From Neisseriaceae bacterium HSC-16F19 (lineage in GTDB: Bacteria > Pseudomonadota > Gammaproteobacteria > Burkholderiales > Neisseriaceae), in the NCBI RefSeq assembly GCF_024171525.1, contig NZ_JALJZY010000003.1:1-64000 (forward strand): a stretch of DNA of 64,000 bases. The letters run 5' to 3'. The number at the start of each line of letters is the position of its first letter. Positions within the stretch are counted from its first letter, which is position 1. This document shows positions 32,765 through 44,878 of this stretch, piece after piece. The translations under genes were made by a program, and so were the position numbers. Under the pieces are notes generated by a model. It was not told where the DNA came from, ran no database searches, and was given only the letters and a program-made list of their open reading frames with translations.

Positions 32765-33034
32765 TCAGCCCTTTTTCCTGGCCTTCTCCGCCGCCTGCTG
32801 CAAGCGCTGGTTCAGCGATTGGTACAGCACGTCTTTTTTCTCCGCAAACAGGGTTTCCATTTTTGCCAGCGAATAAAATTTGCGCACCATGGCAGGCAGA
32901 CCGGCATGCAGAATGGCCGCCAGTTCGCGGTTGGTGTCTTCCCCGTCCATGGCTTCCTGCAAGCTGAGGCCGCGCTCGTCCAAAAAGCGCTGGATCTGGG
33001 TTTGGGTGTGGGGGGTAATGCTGAACTGTTGCAT
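32765..33034 (-). CDS. small soluble helical protein of unknown function
   Basis: The 89-residue product is not recognised. It is predicted mostly helical, without signal peptide or membrane segment, with a basic C-terminus (AAEKARKKG) and a central segment HAGLPAMVRKFYSLAKMETL. The ATG at 33034 (MQQFSITP) is preferred; an upstream in-frame ATG adds ten residues. It has its own terminator and lies between the MscS gene and the patatin operon, on the same strand. Confidence 0.65.
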   Translation of the reverse strand: MQQFSITPHTQTQIQRFLDERGLSLQEAMDGEDTNRELAAILHAGLPAMVRKFYSLAKMETLFAEKKDVLYQSLNQRLQQAAEKARKKG

Positions 33035-33152
33035 GGTGTGACTCTTTCTTTCAAAAACGGACACGGCGGCGGCCCGAAACCGCCCGCCCGATTATAAAAG
33101 CATTTTGCTTGCCAAATGTGTTTTGCAGACTGCCTGCTTAAGACGCACCTTG

Positions 33153-34229
33153 CTATTTCAACAAATTATCCATTGCCCTCTGTAAAGCATCTTCCGCTTC
33201 CGACAACTGGGCCAAACTTTCCTGCATGGTATCGTTGGCAGCCCGTTTGCGATACAGCGCACCCAGGCTGTCTGCAATGCGTTGCAGGACGTGCATGCTG
33301 TCGGTGTAACCGCATTGTTCCAATTCGGCGATTTTTGCGGCGGAAAAATCGAGGGTGGCTTGCAGGCCGAGATCCAATTTTGCATTGGGGCGGATTTCGA
33401 TAAAGGTCACATGCGGGAAATCCTGTCGATGCCAGAGCGCGCCGTGATCCAGATGGCTGACGATAATGTAATTGCAGCCCGCTTCAACCAAAGGTGTGAC
33501 CGGCGTATTGCCTTGTGCCTTAATCCAGCCGCCTTGGCCGCCATCGGTCAGGCGGACACCGTCATCGTCATTACGGGATTTAAACAGCAGCGGTAGCGCC
33601 GCCGAGGCCATCAGGGTTTCTTTTTGCTGTTCCAGCGGCAGGGATTGGATGTGCTCAAAACGCGAAGGCGGATTGTCTATGCCCAAAAATTCGGCTTTCA
33701 ACAAATCCAGTCCGCCCAGTAAGTAATCAGGCTGCTCGAACACGGAAACGTACAAAGGCAGGGAATGCTGCAAAGCCCGGATGTCCAAAAAGTCGTCCAA
33801 CATCTGTTGCAGCGGTTTGTCCGTAAACACAGCATCCGGTGTCATGCTGGCGGAAATACCGGCGGTGCCCAAAAGCCATTGCAACACAGGCATAACCGAC
33901 TTCATCAGCAGCGGATTTAACGGCAGGCTTGCCGAGCTTAACAGGGCAATATAAGCCAGCAGCCGCTTTTTATCCACCCGTACACTACCCAGCTGCAAGG
34001 GTTTTATTTCAGGCAGCTTTTGCCAAACCTGATGCAGACGTTCTGCCGCCGTTTGCAAATCCGGCGCCGCCGCCACCATCGCGCCGTTTAAAGCGCCGAT
34101 GCTGGCTCCCGCTACGGTATCCACACCGATACCCGCTTCCGCCAGCGCCCGGATCACACCGGCCTGATACGCGCCCTTGGCGCCGCCGCCGGATAAAACC
34201 AGCCCGATTTTGTTTGTATCAGCGCGCAT
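33153..34229 (-). CDS. patatin-like phospholipase
   Basis: Patatin-family enzymes hydrolyse acyl groups of phospholipids with a Ser-Asp dyad. The 358-residue protein has the oxyanion loop GGGAKG (15-20), the nucleophile elbow GASIG (S43) and the dyad aspartate in TDGG (D229). No signal peptide is present, so a cytoplasmic or inner-membrane-facing role is inferred. The ATG at 34229 is supported by GAGG ten bases upstream and overlaps the end of the preceding gene by 11 bases. It is the last gene of an operon with a dynamin-like GTPase. The lipid target is unknown. Confidence 0.9.
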   Translation of the reverse strand: MRADTNKIGLVLSGGGAKGAYQAGVIRALAEAGIGVDTVAGASIGALNGAMVAAAPDLQTAAERLHQVWQKLPEIKPLQLGSVRVDKKRLLAYIALLSSASLPLNPLLMKSVMPVLQWLLGTAGISASMTPDAVFTDKPLQQMLDDFLDIRALQHSLPLYVSVFEQPDYLLGGLDLLKAEFLGIDNPPSRFEHIQSLPLEQQKETLMASAALPLLFKSRNDDDGVRLTDGGQGGWIKAQGNTPVTPLVEAGCNYIIVSHLDHGALWHRQDFPHVTFIEIRPNAKLDLGLQATLDFSAAKIAELEQCGYTDSMHVLQRIADSLGALYRKRAANDTMQESLAQLSEAEDALQRAMDNLLK

Positions 34230-35133
34230 AAGCATTCACCTCGAAAGATTCGGCTACCAGGTGTTTGACCACCTGTTTGACCGTCGGAATAGACGGCACA
34301 AGGGCTGCATATTCGGGCTGCTGCGGTTGTGTAGCCAACAGTGTGGCGCGAAACACTTTAGGTGCACGCAAACACCAATCGCCCTGAAACTGCAAAACTT
34401 CCATCAGTTCGGCAGAGGCATTTTCAGGCAGCCTGGTCCAATCGTCTTTCAATACCCCGACCACAGACTGCGGTTCTACCTTCAAATCGTGGCTCAAGCG
34501 GATGACCAGCTTATGACGCAGATGTTCCATAAACTCGCTCCGGTCACCATCCAAACGCATGCGCTCGCCAAACGCCCCCCAATTCAAGGTATCAATTACG
34601 GCAAACGCGCGGGCAATGGGTGGCAGGGCATCAAAACCGCCTGCCGCCCATTTGTCTGTCAAGTACGTTAATTGCTGTTCGGCACGAATCAGGCGTTTTT
34701 GCTCGCTCAGCTCGTTGCGCAAATCGGCAAATTCGCGCTGGGTTTGCGCCACAAATCCGTTAAATTCGTCTTTGAATTCGGCCGTATAGTTTGCCAATGC
34801 GGCCACGGAACGTTGGCAGTTGGCCAAGCTGTTGCTGATGCGGCTAATCGCCACACTGTGCTTTTCCACATCGCGGCTCAATTCGCCAAACAGCTGCCGA
34901 CAGGCTTCCAAGCCGTTCATCAAGTGGTCATTGATATGCTGCTGGCGCAGGGCCGACTTGCCGGAAACACCGTCCAGAAACCGAGCCGCCAAACCGGAGT
35001 GCTGTTTGCCTGCCGCATTCAAATCCTGTGCGGCATCCAAGCCGTTGACAAAATCAATCACCAGCTTATCGGCCACAAACGGGAATATCTTGGCCGTTTC
35101 CGAGGAAAGCCCGATGACATCAACCGTGCTCAT
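34219..35133 (-). CDS. RdcB/YjcZ-like partner of a dynamin-like protein
   Basis: This 304-residue protein resembles the YjcZ/RdcB family by size, helical content and position next to a YjdA-like dynamin, as in E. coli. There RdcA and RdcB act with the diguanylate cyclase DgcE. It has no signal or membrane helix. A long helical part (about 60-165, with QREFADLRNELSEQKRLIRAEQQ) and a C-terminal part (VLQFQGDWCLRAPKVFRATLL) are visible. Its ATG overlaps the dynamin stop by four bases and its stop overlaps the patatin start. The assignment rests on context and overall pattern. Confidence 0.7.
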   Translation of the reverse strand: MSTVDVIGLSSETAKIFPFVADKLVIDFVNGLDAAQDLNAAGKQHSGLAARFLDGVSGKSALRQQHINDHLMNGLEACRQLFGELSRDVEKHSVAISRISNSLANCQRSVAALANYTAEFKDEFNGFVAQTQREFADLRNELSEQKRLIRAEQQLTYLTDKWAAGGFDALPPIARAFAVIDTLNWGAFGERMRLDGDRSEFMEHLRHKLVIRLSHDLKVEPQSVVGVLKDDWTRLPENASAELMEVLQFQGDWCLRAPKVFRATLLATQPQQPEYAALVPSIPTVKQVVKHLVAESFEVNAYAR

Positions 35134-37595
35134 GCCTGCTCCTCCCGTTGTTCTTGGATGCTGAAAACGGCATAACAGTCTTGCAAGGTATCCTGAATGA
35201 CGGTATTGCGGATATTCAGCTCGTGCACAAATTGCTGATAGCGCTGTTTTTCCTCGCCTTCCAGTTTATTGGCGGCAATGGCGCGTTGGAATTCCTGTTG
35301 CAGGCTCTCGGCCTGCCGTTTGACGGCACCGATATAGTTTTCAATAAAGCGGGCGCTGTAATCGCCGAATTTTTGATCCACCTGTGTTTTCATCGGCGTA
35401 AAAACTTGGCGGTCCAAATCTGCTTGGATGCCCGAAAGAATTTCTTTTTTTGAGCCTGTGTATTGAGTATAAGTATCTGTTCCGTAACCACCTACGCTTA
35501 AAAAACGTTTAAATTTTGCCCACAAGCCTGATTGCTCATATTGATATGTTTCTTCTTCTTTTTTCATTCTGCGCTTATAGCGGACTTTACGACTGTCCAA
35601 ATGTTCGAACTGTTCCAAATCGGGCACAACCAATTCCAAAGCAACATCGTGTTCAGCAAAGCCTTTTTTAATGTTTGTCAACTCTTGTTCGCAAACTTCT
35701 TGGGCTATCTTCCAAGCTGCCTGAATTTCTTTTTGTCCTTCAGTCATAATAGCTTGCGCACCCGTATTGGCTGATTCAACCAATAGTTGCTTTTGTTCGT
35801 TTAAGACTTTGGTAAATTTGTTAAATTCGGTTTTATCAAGCGCAAATTGATCGCCAGAAGAGAATTTGAGTAGGGCCTTCATCTCCGCCTTGCGCTGTTT
35901 CATTTTTTTGAGGTTGGCAGTTGTTTGTACAGTTGTGAGGTAGTCTCGCAGACTGACAGTATTGGCTGACAGTTCGTCTTCAATATTTTGCTGTGTTTGA
36001 TCAAACAAGCTACGAATATCTTCGTATATTTTATTTTTCAAACTATTAATTTTGCTGTTTATTTTTTTCCGAGTATTTCCGCACAGCTTTTCCAACTTTT
36101 TTCTTTGGCCCTCCTGCAATTGAGCCAGGCTAACGATGCTGTTTTCCAGTTTACCGATTTGTTCTTCCAGTTTTTTGTGCTCGTCAGCAGTTCTTTCTTT
36201 GGCAGCACCAATATGGATATGACAGAAGTTCGTGACTTCCTGCAAAACTTCCCGGGTCTGGTTTAATGCCGAGCGGATAGCAATCAGCGGCGCTTCGGTT
36301 TGGGTTTTTACAATGGCGCAATCTATCGGTTCGGCCATATGGCTGACTTCGCGCAGATAGTCGATGGCTTCGGCAAATTCTTCATCGTCTTTTTTGCTCC
36401 ATGTTCTTGCATAGAGGGCACCAAAAGCTTCTTTGGCAAAATCGTCAACCCAGCCGCCCAGCGCCGGTTTGCCCTTGGCCGCCAGCTCCTCTTCCATGCG
36501 GTTGGCCAGATAGCACAGACGGGAAGAGACGGGGAAAATATGTTCTTTCTCGATACGGTCTTTCAGCAAATCGCTAAAAATCATATTTTGGGTTTGCTCT
36601 TTATCGTCTGAGTTAGCGTCTTTTTCATCAAATTTGTTTACCAAGGCAAACAGGCGGTCTTTGTCCAAGGCGGGAATTTGCGCCAATTGTTCGCGCACGC
36701 CGAATTCCGCTTCGGACTTCAGCTGCGTGTAGTCCAATACCAACAAAACGGCAGAGCTGCGCTGCAATTGTTCGGCCAGCATGGGTTTCAAATGAGCCTG
36801 CCCCGATTCGTTCGGTCCCGGGGTATCCAGCAGCACCAGGCGCCCTTCCACGCCGCCGCTGTTTTTCAGATGCGAGAATTCCACTTCTATGGTGGGCAGA
36901 TGATTGATATTGCGGCAGTCTTCGTAGGGGAACAGCAGCGGCTCTGCCCCAATTTCCCGATGCAGCATTTCGGACAGACGCACCAAGTCGTTGAGCTGTT
37001 TTAAAAATTCAAAAATCTGTTCGTCGCCTTCGTGCTTTTGCCGGAACAAAGCGGCGCCTTCGTTTTGCAAAGCAGCTATCAGCTCTTGCAAATCATGGTT
37101 TTCTTTGATTTCGTCAATCTGCTTCCAATCGGGATTGTCACGCAGCAGCGCACCCAAATCTTGGGCAAATTGAAATACCGAGGCGTTTTCAAACACCAAT
37201 ACCGGCTGTTTTTGCCCGGGCGTGTGAATAATGCGCGTCGGCAGCGCCGTCATCGGGCGGTTGCGGTTGGGCATGATTTCACGGCCGACAATGGCATTGA
37301 TGGTGGTGGATTTGCCGGCCTTCATCGTACCGACCACCGACAGCACCACATCGAAATGTTTCAATTTCTCAATTTCATTGACAATAACGGGCTTCTTCCG
37401 TTCGATGTCATCCACTGTCAGCGCATGGGCGCTTGCAGTTCCTGCTTGGCCCGGTTCTTGTTCTGTGTGGCTGCTGTTTTTAATGACTTCGGATTGCTGA
37501 ATTTCTTCCAACAGTTCGATTTGTTGGTGTAATACATTCACCACTTGATCGCGGTAGGCTTTCAGTTGCTCGGGGGAGAGTGGAGATTTAGGCAT
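35130..37595 (-). CDS. dynamin-like GTPase (YjdA/CrfC/RdcA type)
   Basis: Dynamin-like proteins are large GTPases that assemble on membranes or other scaffolds. The 821-residue protein has a clear GTPase domain: P-loop GTMKAGKST (89-97), a conserved threonine in RPMTALPT (115-120), G3 DTPG (257-260) and G4 NKFD (320-323). A long alpha-helical stalk with coiled coils (about 460-600) and a second helical region (about 640-800) follow. E. coli YjdA (CrfC/RdcA) is the closest recalled relative. The start overlaps the upstream small gene by eight bases, and the stop overlaps the RdcB-like gene. Confidence 0.88.
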   Translation of the reverse strand: MPKSPLSPEQLKAYRDQVVNVLHQQIELLEEIQQSEVIKNSSHTEQEPGQAGTASAHALTVDDIERKKPVIVNEIEKLKHFDVVLSVVGTMKAGKSTTINAIVGREIMPNRNRPMTALPTRIIHTPGQKQPVLVFENASVFQFAQDLGALLRDNPDWKQIDEIKENHDLQELIAALQNEGAALFRQKHEGDEQIFEFLKQLNDLVRLSEMLHREIGAEPLLFPYEDCRNINHLPTIEVEFSHLKNSGGVEGRLVLLDTPGPNESGQAHLKPMLAEQLQRSSAVLLVLDYTQLKSEAEFGVREQLAQIPALDKDRLFALVNKFDEKDANSDDKEQTQNMIFSDLLKDRIEKEHIFPVSSRLCYLANRMEEELAAKGKPALGGWVDDFAKEAFGALYARTWSKKDDEEFAEAIDYLREVSHMAEPIDCAIVKTQTEAPLIAIRSALNQTREVLQEVTNFCHIHIGAAKERTADEHKKLEEQIGKLENSIVSLAQLQEGQRKKLEKLCGNTRKKINSKINSLKNKIYEDIRSLFDQTQQNIEDELSANTVSLRDYLTTVQTTANLKKMKQRKAEMKALLKFSSGDQFALDKTEFNKFTKVLNEQKQLLVESANTGAQAIMTEGQKEIQAAWKIAQEVCEQELTNIKKGFAEHDVALELVVPDLEQFEHLDSRKVRYKRRMKKEEETYQYEQSGLWAKFKRFLSVGGYGTDTYTQYTGSKKEILSGIQADLDRQVFTPMKTQVDQKFGDYSARFIENYIGAVKRQAESLQQEFQRAIAANKLEGEEKQRYQQFVHELNIRNTVIQDTLQDCYAVFSIQEQREEQA

Positions 37596-37857
37596 CCCGG
37601 TTTCCTTTTTGTTGGGAATTCAAAGTGTTTGAGTTCGGAAAATCTGTGCCGCCCGGCAAACTTGGGAGGCCGTGCAGGCGGTTTTGGCTCTCGCTGTGCT
37701 TCACTCCGTCTGTAAACCCTTGCCGATAGGCGGCTCTTAATGCCTCCTCATTGCCAGAACGGTTTTCAGGCAGCCTCTGTGTTTTTGTGCCAAACAATTT
37801 GCTGCATACGCCAACAACGACGCAGAAGAGGATCGCCAGACCGATCAGTTGTCCCAT
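37588..37857 (-). CDS. small single-span membrane protein at the head of the dynamin operon
   Basis: This 89-residue product is not recognised. An N-terminal membrane helix (about residues 3-19, GLAILFCVVVGVCSKLFG) is followed by a polar tail with an uptake-sequence-encoded LPEN, an ALRAAYRQGFTDGVK helix and a Ser/Asn/Gln-rich end. The last codons overlap the dynamin start by eight bases, so the two are translationally coupled. It may anchor the dynamin partner to the inner membrane (inference). Confidence 0.65.
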   Translation of the reverse strand: MGQLIGLAILFCVVVGVCSKLFGTKTQRLPENRSGNEEALRAAYRQGFTDGVKHSESQNRLHGLPSLPGGTDFPNSNTLNSQQKGNRDA

Positions 37858-38223
37858 AAATATTCCTTTTCAATAGAAATGTGATTCAAATAGCAGCACC
37901 GGGTGCTTGCCATACGGCAGTGTAGGCAAGGCATGCGACAGGTAATGTTGTTTAAAGATAGGTGGTGTGAATTTTTCATACCAGACGTTTTTTATTCGGC
38001 TTTTATGATTGTTTTTTAGGCATTTATTCAGACAGTCATATATAGTTCAGGCTGCCTGAAATACATGTTGCAGTTTTCAGGCAGCCTCAGTATGGCGGCG
38101 GATATTGTTTACCAAATCTGTATATATGTAAAGATTTAAGTTCTAATATCGAGCCAAATGCTATGTATCTTTGCGGAATGATGCTTAAACATTGCCGTCC
38201 TTTGGATTTTAGGGGCACAACAG
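37858..38223. other. AT-rich intergenic region between the dynamin operon and the XRE gene
   Basis: No gene is supported. The region is AT-rich, contains an inverted pair of uptake sequences (38049-38060 and 38076-38087) and carries the divergent control regions of the operon and the XRE regulator gene. No certain promoter boxes are called. Confidence 0.5.
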
Positions 38224-38583
38224 ATGGCAATCGGCAGCAAAGACAGCGAGCTGGGTGCGAATATCGGCAAAACGCTGGCGAAATACCGCATGCTGGCGGG
38301 TTTGACGCAGGCGCAGGTGGCGGAGATTCTGAATGTAAGCAATGATGCGGTATCACGCATGGAACGGGGCGGGATTATGCCGACGGTGGCACGGCTGATT
38401 AAGCTTGCGGAGATTTTCGGATGCGAGGTGTCGGATTTGCTGACGGAAAGCAGCCCGCTGGCGGATGACCAAGCCCGTAGACTTTCCGCTCTGCTGGCGC
38501 GCTTGGATGAAGAAGGCCGGATGGAGTTGATGGATATGGTGGAACGCTTGGTGGCGTGGTATGAAAAACGGCGAAACGATTGA
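38224..38583 (+). CDS. XRE-family transcriptional regulator
   Basis: This 119-residue protein has a Cro/CI-type helix-turn-helix at about residues 13-70 (IGKTLAKYRMLAGLTQAQVA, then SNDAVSRMERGGIMPTVARL). A short helical C-terminus (about 80-119) probably dimerises. It is divergent from the dynamin operon and could control it, but no operator was recognised. Size and layout also fit regulators left from a prophage or a toxin-antitoxin pair; no partner gene is next to it. Confidence 0.85.
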   Translation: MAIGSKDSELGANIGKTLAKYRMLAGLTQAQVAEILNVSNDAVSRMERGGIMPTVARLIKLAEIFGCEVSDLLTESSPLADDQARRLSALLARLDEEGRMELMDMVERLVAWYEKRRND

Positions 38584-38770
38584 TTAAACGGAAGCTCGTT
38601 TAAGGCTTTGTTTTGCCAAGCCGCTGCAATCATTGCCCATCAATACCTTGGCCGGTATCCATGCATGGAAATTTGCCCGTATGCTGACTTTACGGTCTGA
38701 CCTGCCCCCCATGCCCGCCGCCGCAGAATCGGTTAAACTGCGCGGGTTTTGAATCTGCACCCTCTTCACT

Positions 38771-40951
38771 GTGATTTACCACCATGTGGCGCTGAATGTG
38801 CCGCTCGACACCCTGTTGACCTATGCCCACCCCGAGGCCCTGCCTGTCGGGGTGCGGGTGGCGGTGCCGTTTCGCGGCAAAACCGTGGCCGGGGTGGTGT
38901 GGGCGGCAGACGTAGCGCCGGAGGTAGATAAGGCCAAAATCCTGCCTGTGACGGCGGTGCTGGATGAGTGGGTTTTGCCGGACAACTGGCGTGCCATGAT
39001 GGCGTTTGCGGCGCGCTACTATTTGTATCCCTTGGGGCAGGTGGTGTTTGCGGCCTTGCCGCAGGGTTTGCGCCAGCCCAAGCCGGTGGCGCTGCCGGAA
39101 AAACCGCTGCGCTTTTGTCTGAGCGAGGCCGGGCAGGCAGGCGCTGCGCCGCGCCATGCCAAACAGGCGGCTTTGTGGCAGGCGCTCGCTTCAGGCAGCC
39201 TCACGCGGGCGCAGGCCAAGGCAGTGCACAGCCGCGCCGATGCCTTGTTGGCGCAATGGCAGCAGCAGGGCGATGTCTGTGCTTCGGCGGATGCCGCACA
39301 CGGTGCGGTGCCGCCGACACCTTATACCTTGAATGCCGACCAGCAGGCGGCGGCGGATGCGGTGCGTGCCGCGGCCGGGTTTGCGCCGTTTTTATTGCAC
39401 GGCATTACCGGCAGCGGCAAAACCGAGGTGTATTTCGACATCATGGCCAAGGTTTTGGCCGCCGGTCGGCAGGTGTTGTTCTTGCTGCCGGAAATCAACC
39501 TCACCCCGCAGCTCTTGGCGCGTTTGCAGCGGCGTTTCCCGCACACCGCCACCGCCGTGCTGCATAGCCAGGCCGCCGCCGGGGCGCGCACCCGTGATTA
39601 TCTGCGCGCCTTAAACGGCGATGCGGCGCTCATCGTGGGCACGCGGCTGGCGGTATTCACGCCGCTGGCGGATTTGGGCCTGGTGGTGGTGGACGAGGAA
39701 CACGACGGCTCGTTCAAACAAGACAGCGAGCTGCGCTATCAGGCGCGCGATTTGGCGCTGTGGCGGGCGCAGCAGGCGGGCTGTCCGGTGGTCTTGGGCA
39801 GCGCCACACCGAGTTTGGAGAGCTGGCACAAAGCACAGAGCGGGCGTTACACCTTGTTAAGTTTGAACCGGCGCGCCCATGCCGCCGCCCGCTTGCCGCA
39901 AATCGGCCTCGCGGACGTGCGCCGCCAACCACTGGAGCACGGTTTTTCTGCGCGCGCGCTGCAATTGTTGCGCGACAACTATGCCGCCGGCGGCATGAGT
40001 CTGGTGTACATCAACCGTCGCGGTTTTGCCCCGGCGCTGTTTTGCGGCGACTGCGGCCATGCTTTCGGCTGTCCGCATTGCTCGGCCAAAATGGTCTTGC
40101 ACCAGCAGGCGCGCCAGCTGCGCTGCCATCATTGCGATTTCAGGCAGCCGGTGCCGCATATCTGCCCCGATTGTGGCAATCAGGACTTGAGCGCCATCGG
40201 CCACGGCACGCAGCGCGTGGAGGCTTATTTGCGCGAGGTGTTGCCGGGCGCGGCGGTGGTGCGGGTGGACCGCGACAACACCGCCAACAAGCAGGACTGG
40301 TCGGATGTGTATGCGCGCATACACGGCGGCGCGGTGGATGTGTTGGTGGGCACGCAGATGCTGGCCAAAGGCCATGATTTCGCGCGCCTGAATCTGGTGG
40401 TGGTGCTCAATGCCGACGGCAGCCTCTACAGCGCCGATTTCCGCGCGCCGGAGCGCCTGTTTGCCGAACTGATGCAGGTGGCGGGCCGGGCCGGACGCGC
40501 CGACAGCCCCGGCCGCGTGCTGGTGCAGACCCGCCTGCGCGACCATGCGGTGTATCAGGCGCTCAAGGCGCAGGATTACCGCCGTTTTGCCGATGCCGAA
40601 TTGCAGGCGCGTGAAGCAATGCAGCTGCCGCCCTTTGCCTACACCGCCGCCGTGCGCGCCGATGCGCCCGAAGCCGATGAGGCGCTGGCATTTTTGCGCC
40701 TGCTCACCGAGGAGATGCAGGCCGGTGCCGACAACGGTTTTGCCCTGCCGCCAGAGGTGAGCCTGTTCGGCCCCGTACCCATGCTGATGTCGCGCCTGGC
40801 CGGACGTTCGCGCGCGCAGGTATTTCTGGAAAGCGCCGAGCGCCGCGCCCTGCACCGCGCCCTGGCCTTGTGCAAACAATTGTTACTGCATTATGAAAAA
40901 ACGCACCGACAGGTGCGCTGGGTGATCGATGTGGATCCGGCGGATATGTAG
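38771..40951 (+). CDS. priA: primosomal protein N' (replication restart helicase PriA)
   Basis: PriA binds stalled forks and D-loops, unwinds the lagging strand and reloads the replicative helicase. The 726-residue protein has the 3'-DNA-binding N-terminal domain, helicase motif I GITGSGKTEVY (about 211-221), DEEH (motif II), GSATPSLES (motif III) and four CxxC zinc pairs (about 418-470). The C-terminal helicase part contains QMLAKGHDF. The frame begins at GTG (VIYHHVALNVPL), which matches the PriA N-terminus; no ATG fits better. It is convergent with secA. Confidence 0.95.
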   Translation: MIYHHVALNVPLDTLLTYAHPEALPVGVRVAVPFRGKTVAGVVWAADVAPEVDKAKILPVTAVLDEWVLPDNWRAMMAFAARYYLYPLGQVVFAALPQGLRQPKPVALPEKPLRFCLSEAGQAGAAPRHAKQAALWQALASGSLTRAQAKAVHSRADALLAQWQQQGDVCASADAAHGAVPPTPYTLNADQQAAADAVRAAAGFAPFLLHGITGSGKTEVYFDIMAKVLAAGRQVLFLLPEINLTPQLLARLQRRFPHTATAVLHSQAAAGARTRDYLRALNGDAALIVGTRLAVFTPLADLGLVVVDEEHDGSFKQDSELRYQARDLALWRAQQAGCPVVLGSATPSLESWHKAQSGRYTLLSLNRRAHAAARLPQIGLADVRRQPLEHGFSARALQLLRDNYAAGGMSLVYINRRGFAPALFCGDCGHAFGCPHCSAKMVLHQQARQLRCHHCDFRQPVPHICPDCGNQDLSAIGHGTQRVEAYLREVLPGAAVVRVDRDNTANKQDWSDVYARIHGGAVDVLVGTQMLAKGHDFARLNLVVVLNADGSLYSADFRAPERLFAELMQVAGRAGRADSPGRVLVQTRLRDHAVYQALKAQDYRRFADAELQAREAMQLPPFAYTAAVRADAPEADEALAFLRLLTEEMQAGADNGFALPPEVSLFGPVPMLMSRLAGRSRAQVFLESAERRALHRALALCKQLLLHYEKTHRQVRWVIDVDPADM

Positions 40952-40966
40952 GGGTCGAACCACAGT

Positions 40967-41002
40967 AAAAGGCTGCCTGAAAAACTTTCAGGCAGCCTTT
41001 TT
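40967..41002. terminator. bidirectional DUS-pair terminator between priA and secA
   Basis: AAAAGGCTGCCTGAAA and TTTCAGGCAGCCTTTT form a 15-16-bp stem with A/T runs on each side, usable by both convergent genes. Confidence 0.8.
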
Positions 41003-41019
41003 GATATGCAACAACCGCT

Positions 41020-43782
<2,763 letters not shown>

Positions 43783-43918
43783 TGTCAACAATTCTGCCCC
43801 TGACGGGGCGTATCTATTAATAAATCAGCGGATTTTAACATATATTGCGCCGCACACGGCAGCCGATATGGTGCCGAAACGCGCGATTCCAAGCCGCGAC
43901 ACGGAAAGGACGGATTTT

Positions 43919-44203
43919 ATGCACATCGAACACAGCCAAAACGCCCACGGCGGCCGTTTTCAGGCAGCCGCAGACGGACAGGAACTCGGCCATCTGGATT
44001 ATGTCCGCCTCTCCGACACCCTTGTCGACGCCAACCACACCTGGGTGAGCGAAGCCGCCCGCGGCCGCGGCGTGGCCGACGCCCTGTTGCAGGCACTGGC
44101 CGCTTTTGCCGCCGAACAGCAGCTCAGCATCCGCCCCAGTTGCAGCTATGTGGCCAAAAAACTGCCGCGCAGCCATCCCGAACTGCTGGAACAGCGCCCA
44201 TGA
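43919..44203 (+). CDS. small GNAT-like N-acetyltransferase
   Basis: This 94-residue protein belongs to the YjdJ-like minimal GNAT group. It has the acetyl-CoA loop VSEAARGRGVADALLQALAA (about 43-62) and the terminal IRPSCSYVAKKL typical of the family. The substrate is unknown. AAAGGA lies eight bases before the ATG. The stop overlaps the start of the next gene by four bases (ATGA). It is divergent from secA with 136 bp between the starts. Confidence 0.85.
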   Translation: MHIEHSQNAHGGRFQAAADGQELGHLDYVRLSDTLVDANHTWVSEAARGRGVADALLQALAAFAAEQQLSIRPSCSYVAKKLPRSHPELLEQRP

Positions 44204-44622
44204 GCCTGACCCCGCTGTTGGAGCGCAATCCCGTACTCAAAGACCTGATGCGGCAGGCAGCCTATTGGCGCACGCTCGATGCCCGCGTCAAAACCCTGCT
44301 GCCGGCCAATCTGCATGCCCATTTTCAGGTAGCCTGCATCGATGAAGACGGCACACTGGTGCTGTGGGTCGGGCACAATATGGCCGCCTCGCGCCTGCGC
44401 ATGATTGTGCCGGTGCAGCTGGCGCAAATGCAGCAGCTGGATGAGCGTATCCGCAATGTGCGCATCAAAATCCAACCGCCGCAAAACCGCCCCGCCCCGG
44501 CAAAACAGGCCAAGCTCAGCGATACGGCGCGCAACAGCTGCCGAGAAACCGCCGCACAACTGGCCCACCATCCCAAACTGGCGGCGGCACTGGAAAAGCT
44601 GGCCAAGGTGGCCGACCGCTAG
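44200..44622 (+). CDS. DUF721 (DciA-like) protein
   Basis: DUF721 proteins include DciA, a loader or regulator of the replicative helicase DnaB in bacteria lacking DnaC. The 140-residue protein has the domain at about residues 12-95 (LLPANLHAHFQVACIDEDGT, LVLWVGHNMAASRLRMIVP) and a lysine/alanine-rich C-terminus. Its start overlaps the GNAT gene. A DUF721 gene next to secA is a familiar arrangement in Betaproteobacteria. DciA function is inferred. Confidence 0.8.
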   Translation: MSLTPLLERNPVLKDLMRQAAYWRTLDARVKTLLPANLHAHFQVACIDEDGTLVLWVGHNMAASRLRMIVPVQLAQMQQLDERIRNVRIKIQPPQNRPAPAKQAKLSDTARNSCRETAAQLAHHPKLAAALEKLAKVADR

Positions 44623-44878
44623 GATAAACCGATATTCCGATGTTGGGGCTGCCGATTCCCATACCGCAGCACTCCAAGCCGATACACGAATCCAACAGGC
44701 AGGGACGGTCATACCGTCCCTGCCTGCTATTTCTGCCCTGTTTCAGGCAGCCTTAGTTTTTTCACTTTAAAATTTCACTACTGCACCGCCCCGTCTTGCC
44801 GTACTATCTTGCTGATTTCGATATTGATTTATTGAGTTTTTCTTCTATTATCATCATAACAATTCCAAGGAACACAGC

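Noticed and set aside
38224..38583. Toxin-antitoxin pair with the XRE gene as antitoxin
   Set aside because: No small toxin frame with a ribosome site lies directly before or after it.
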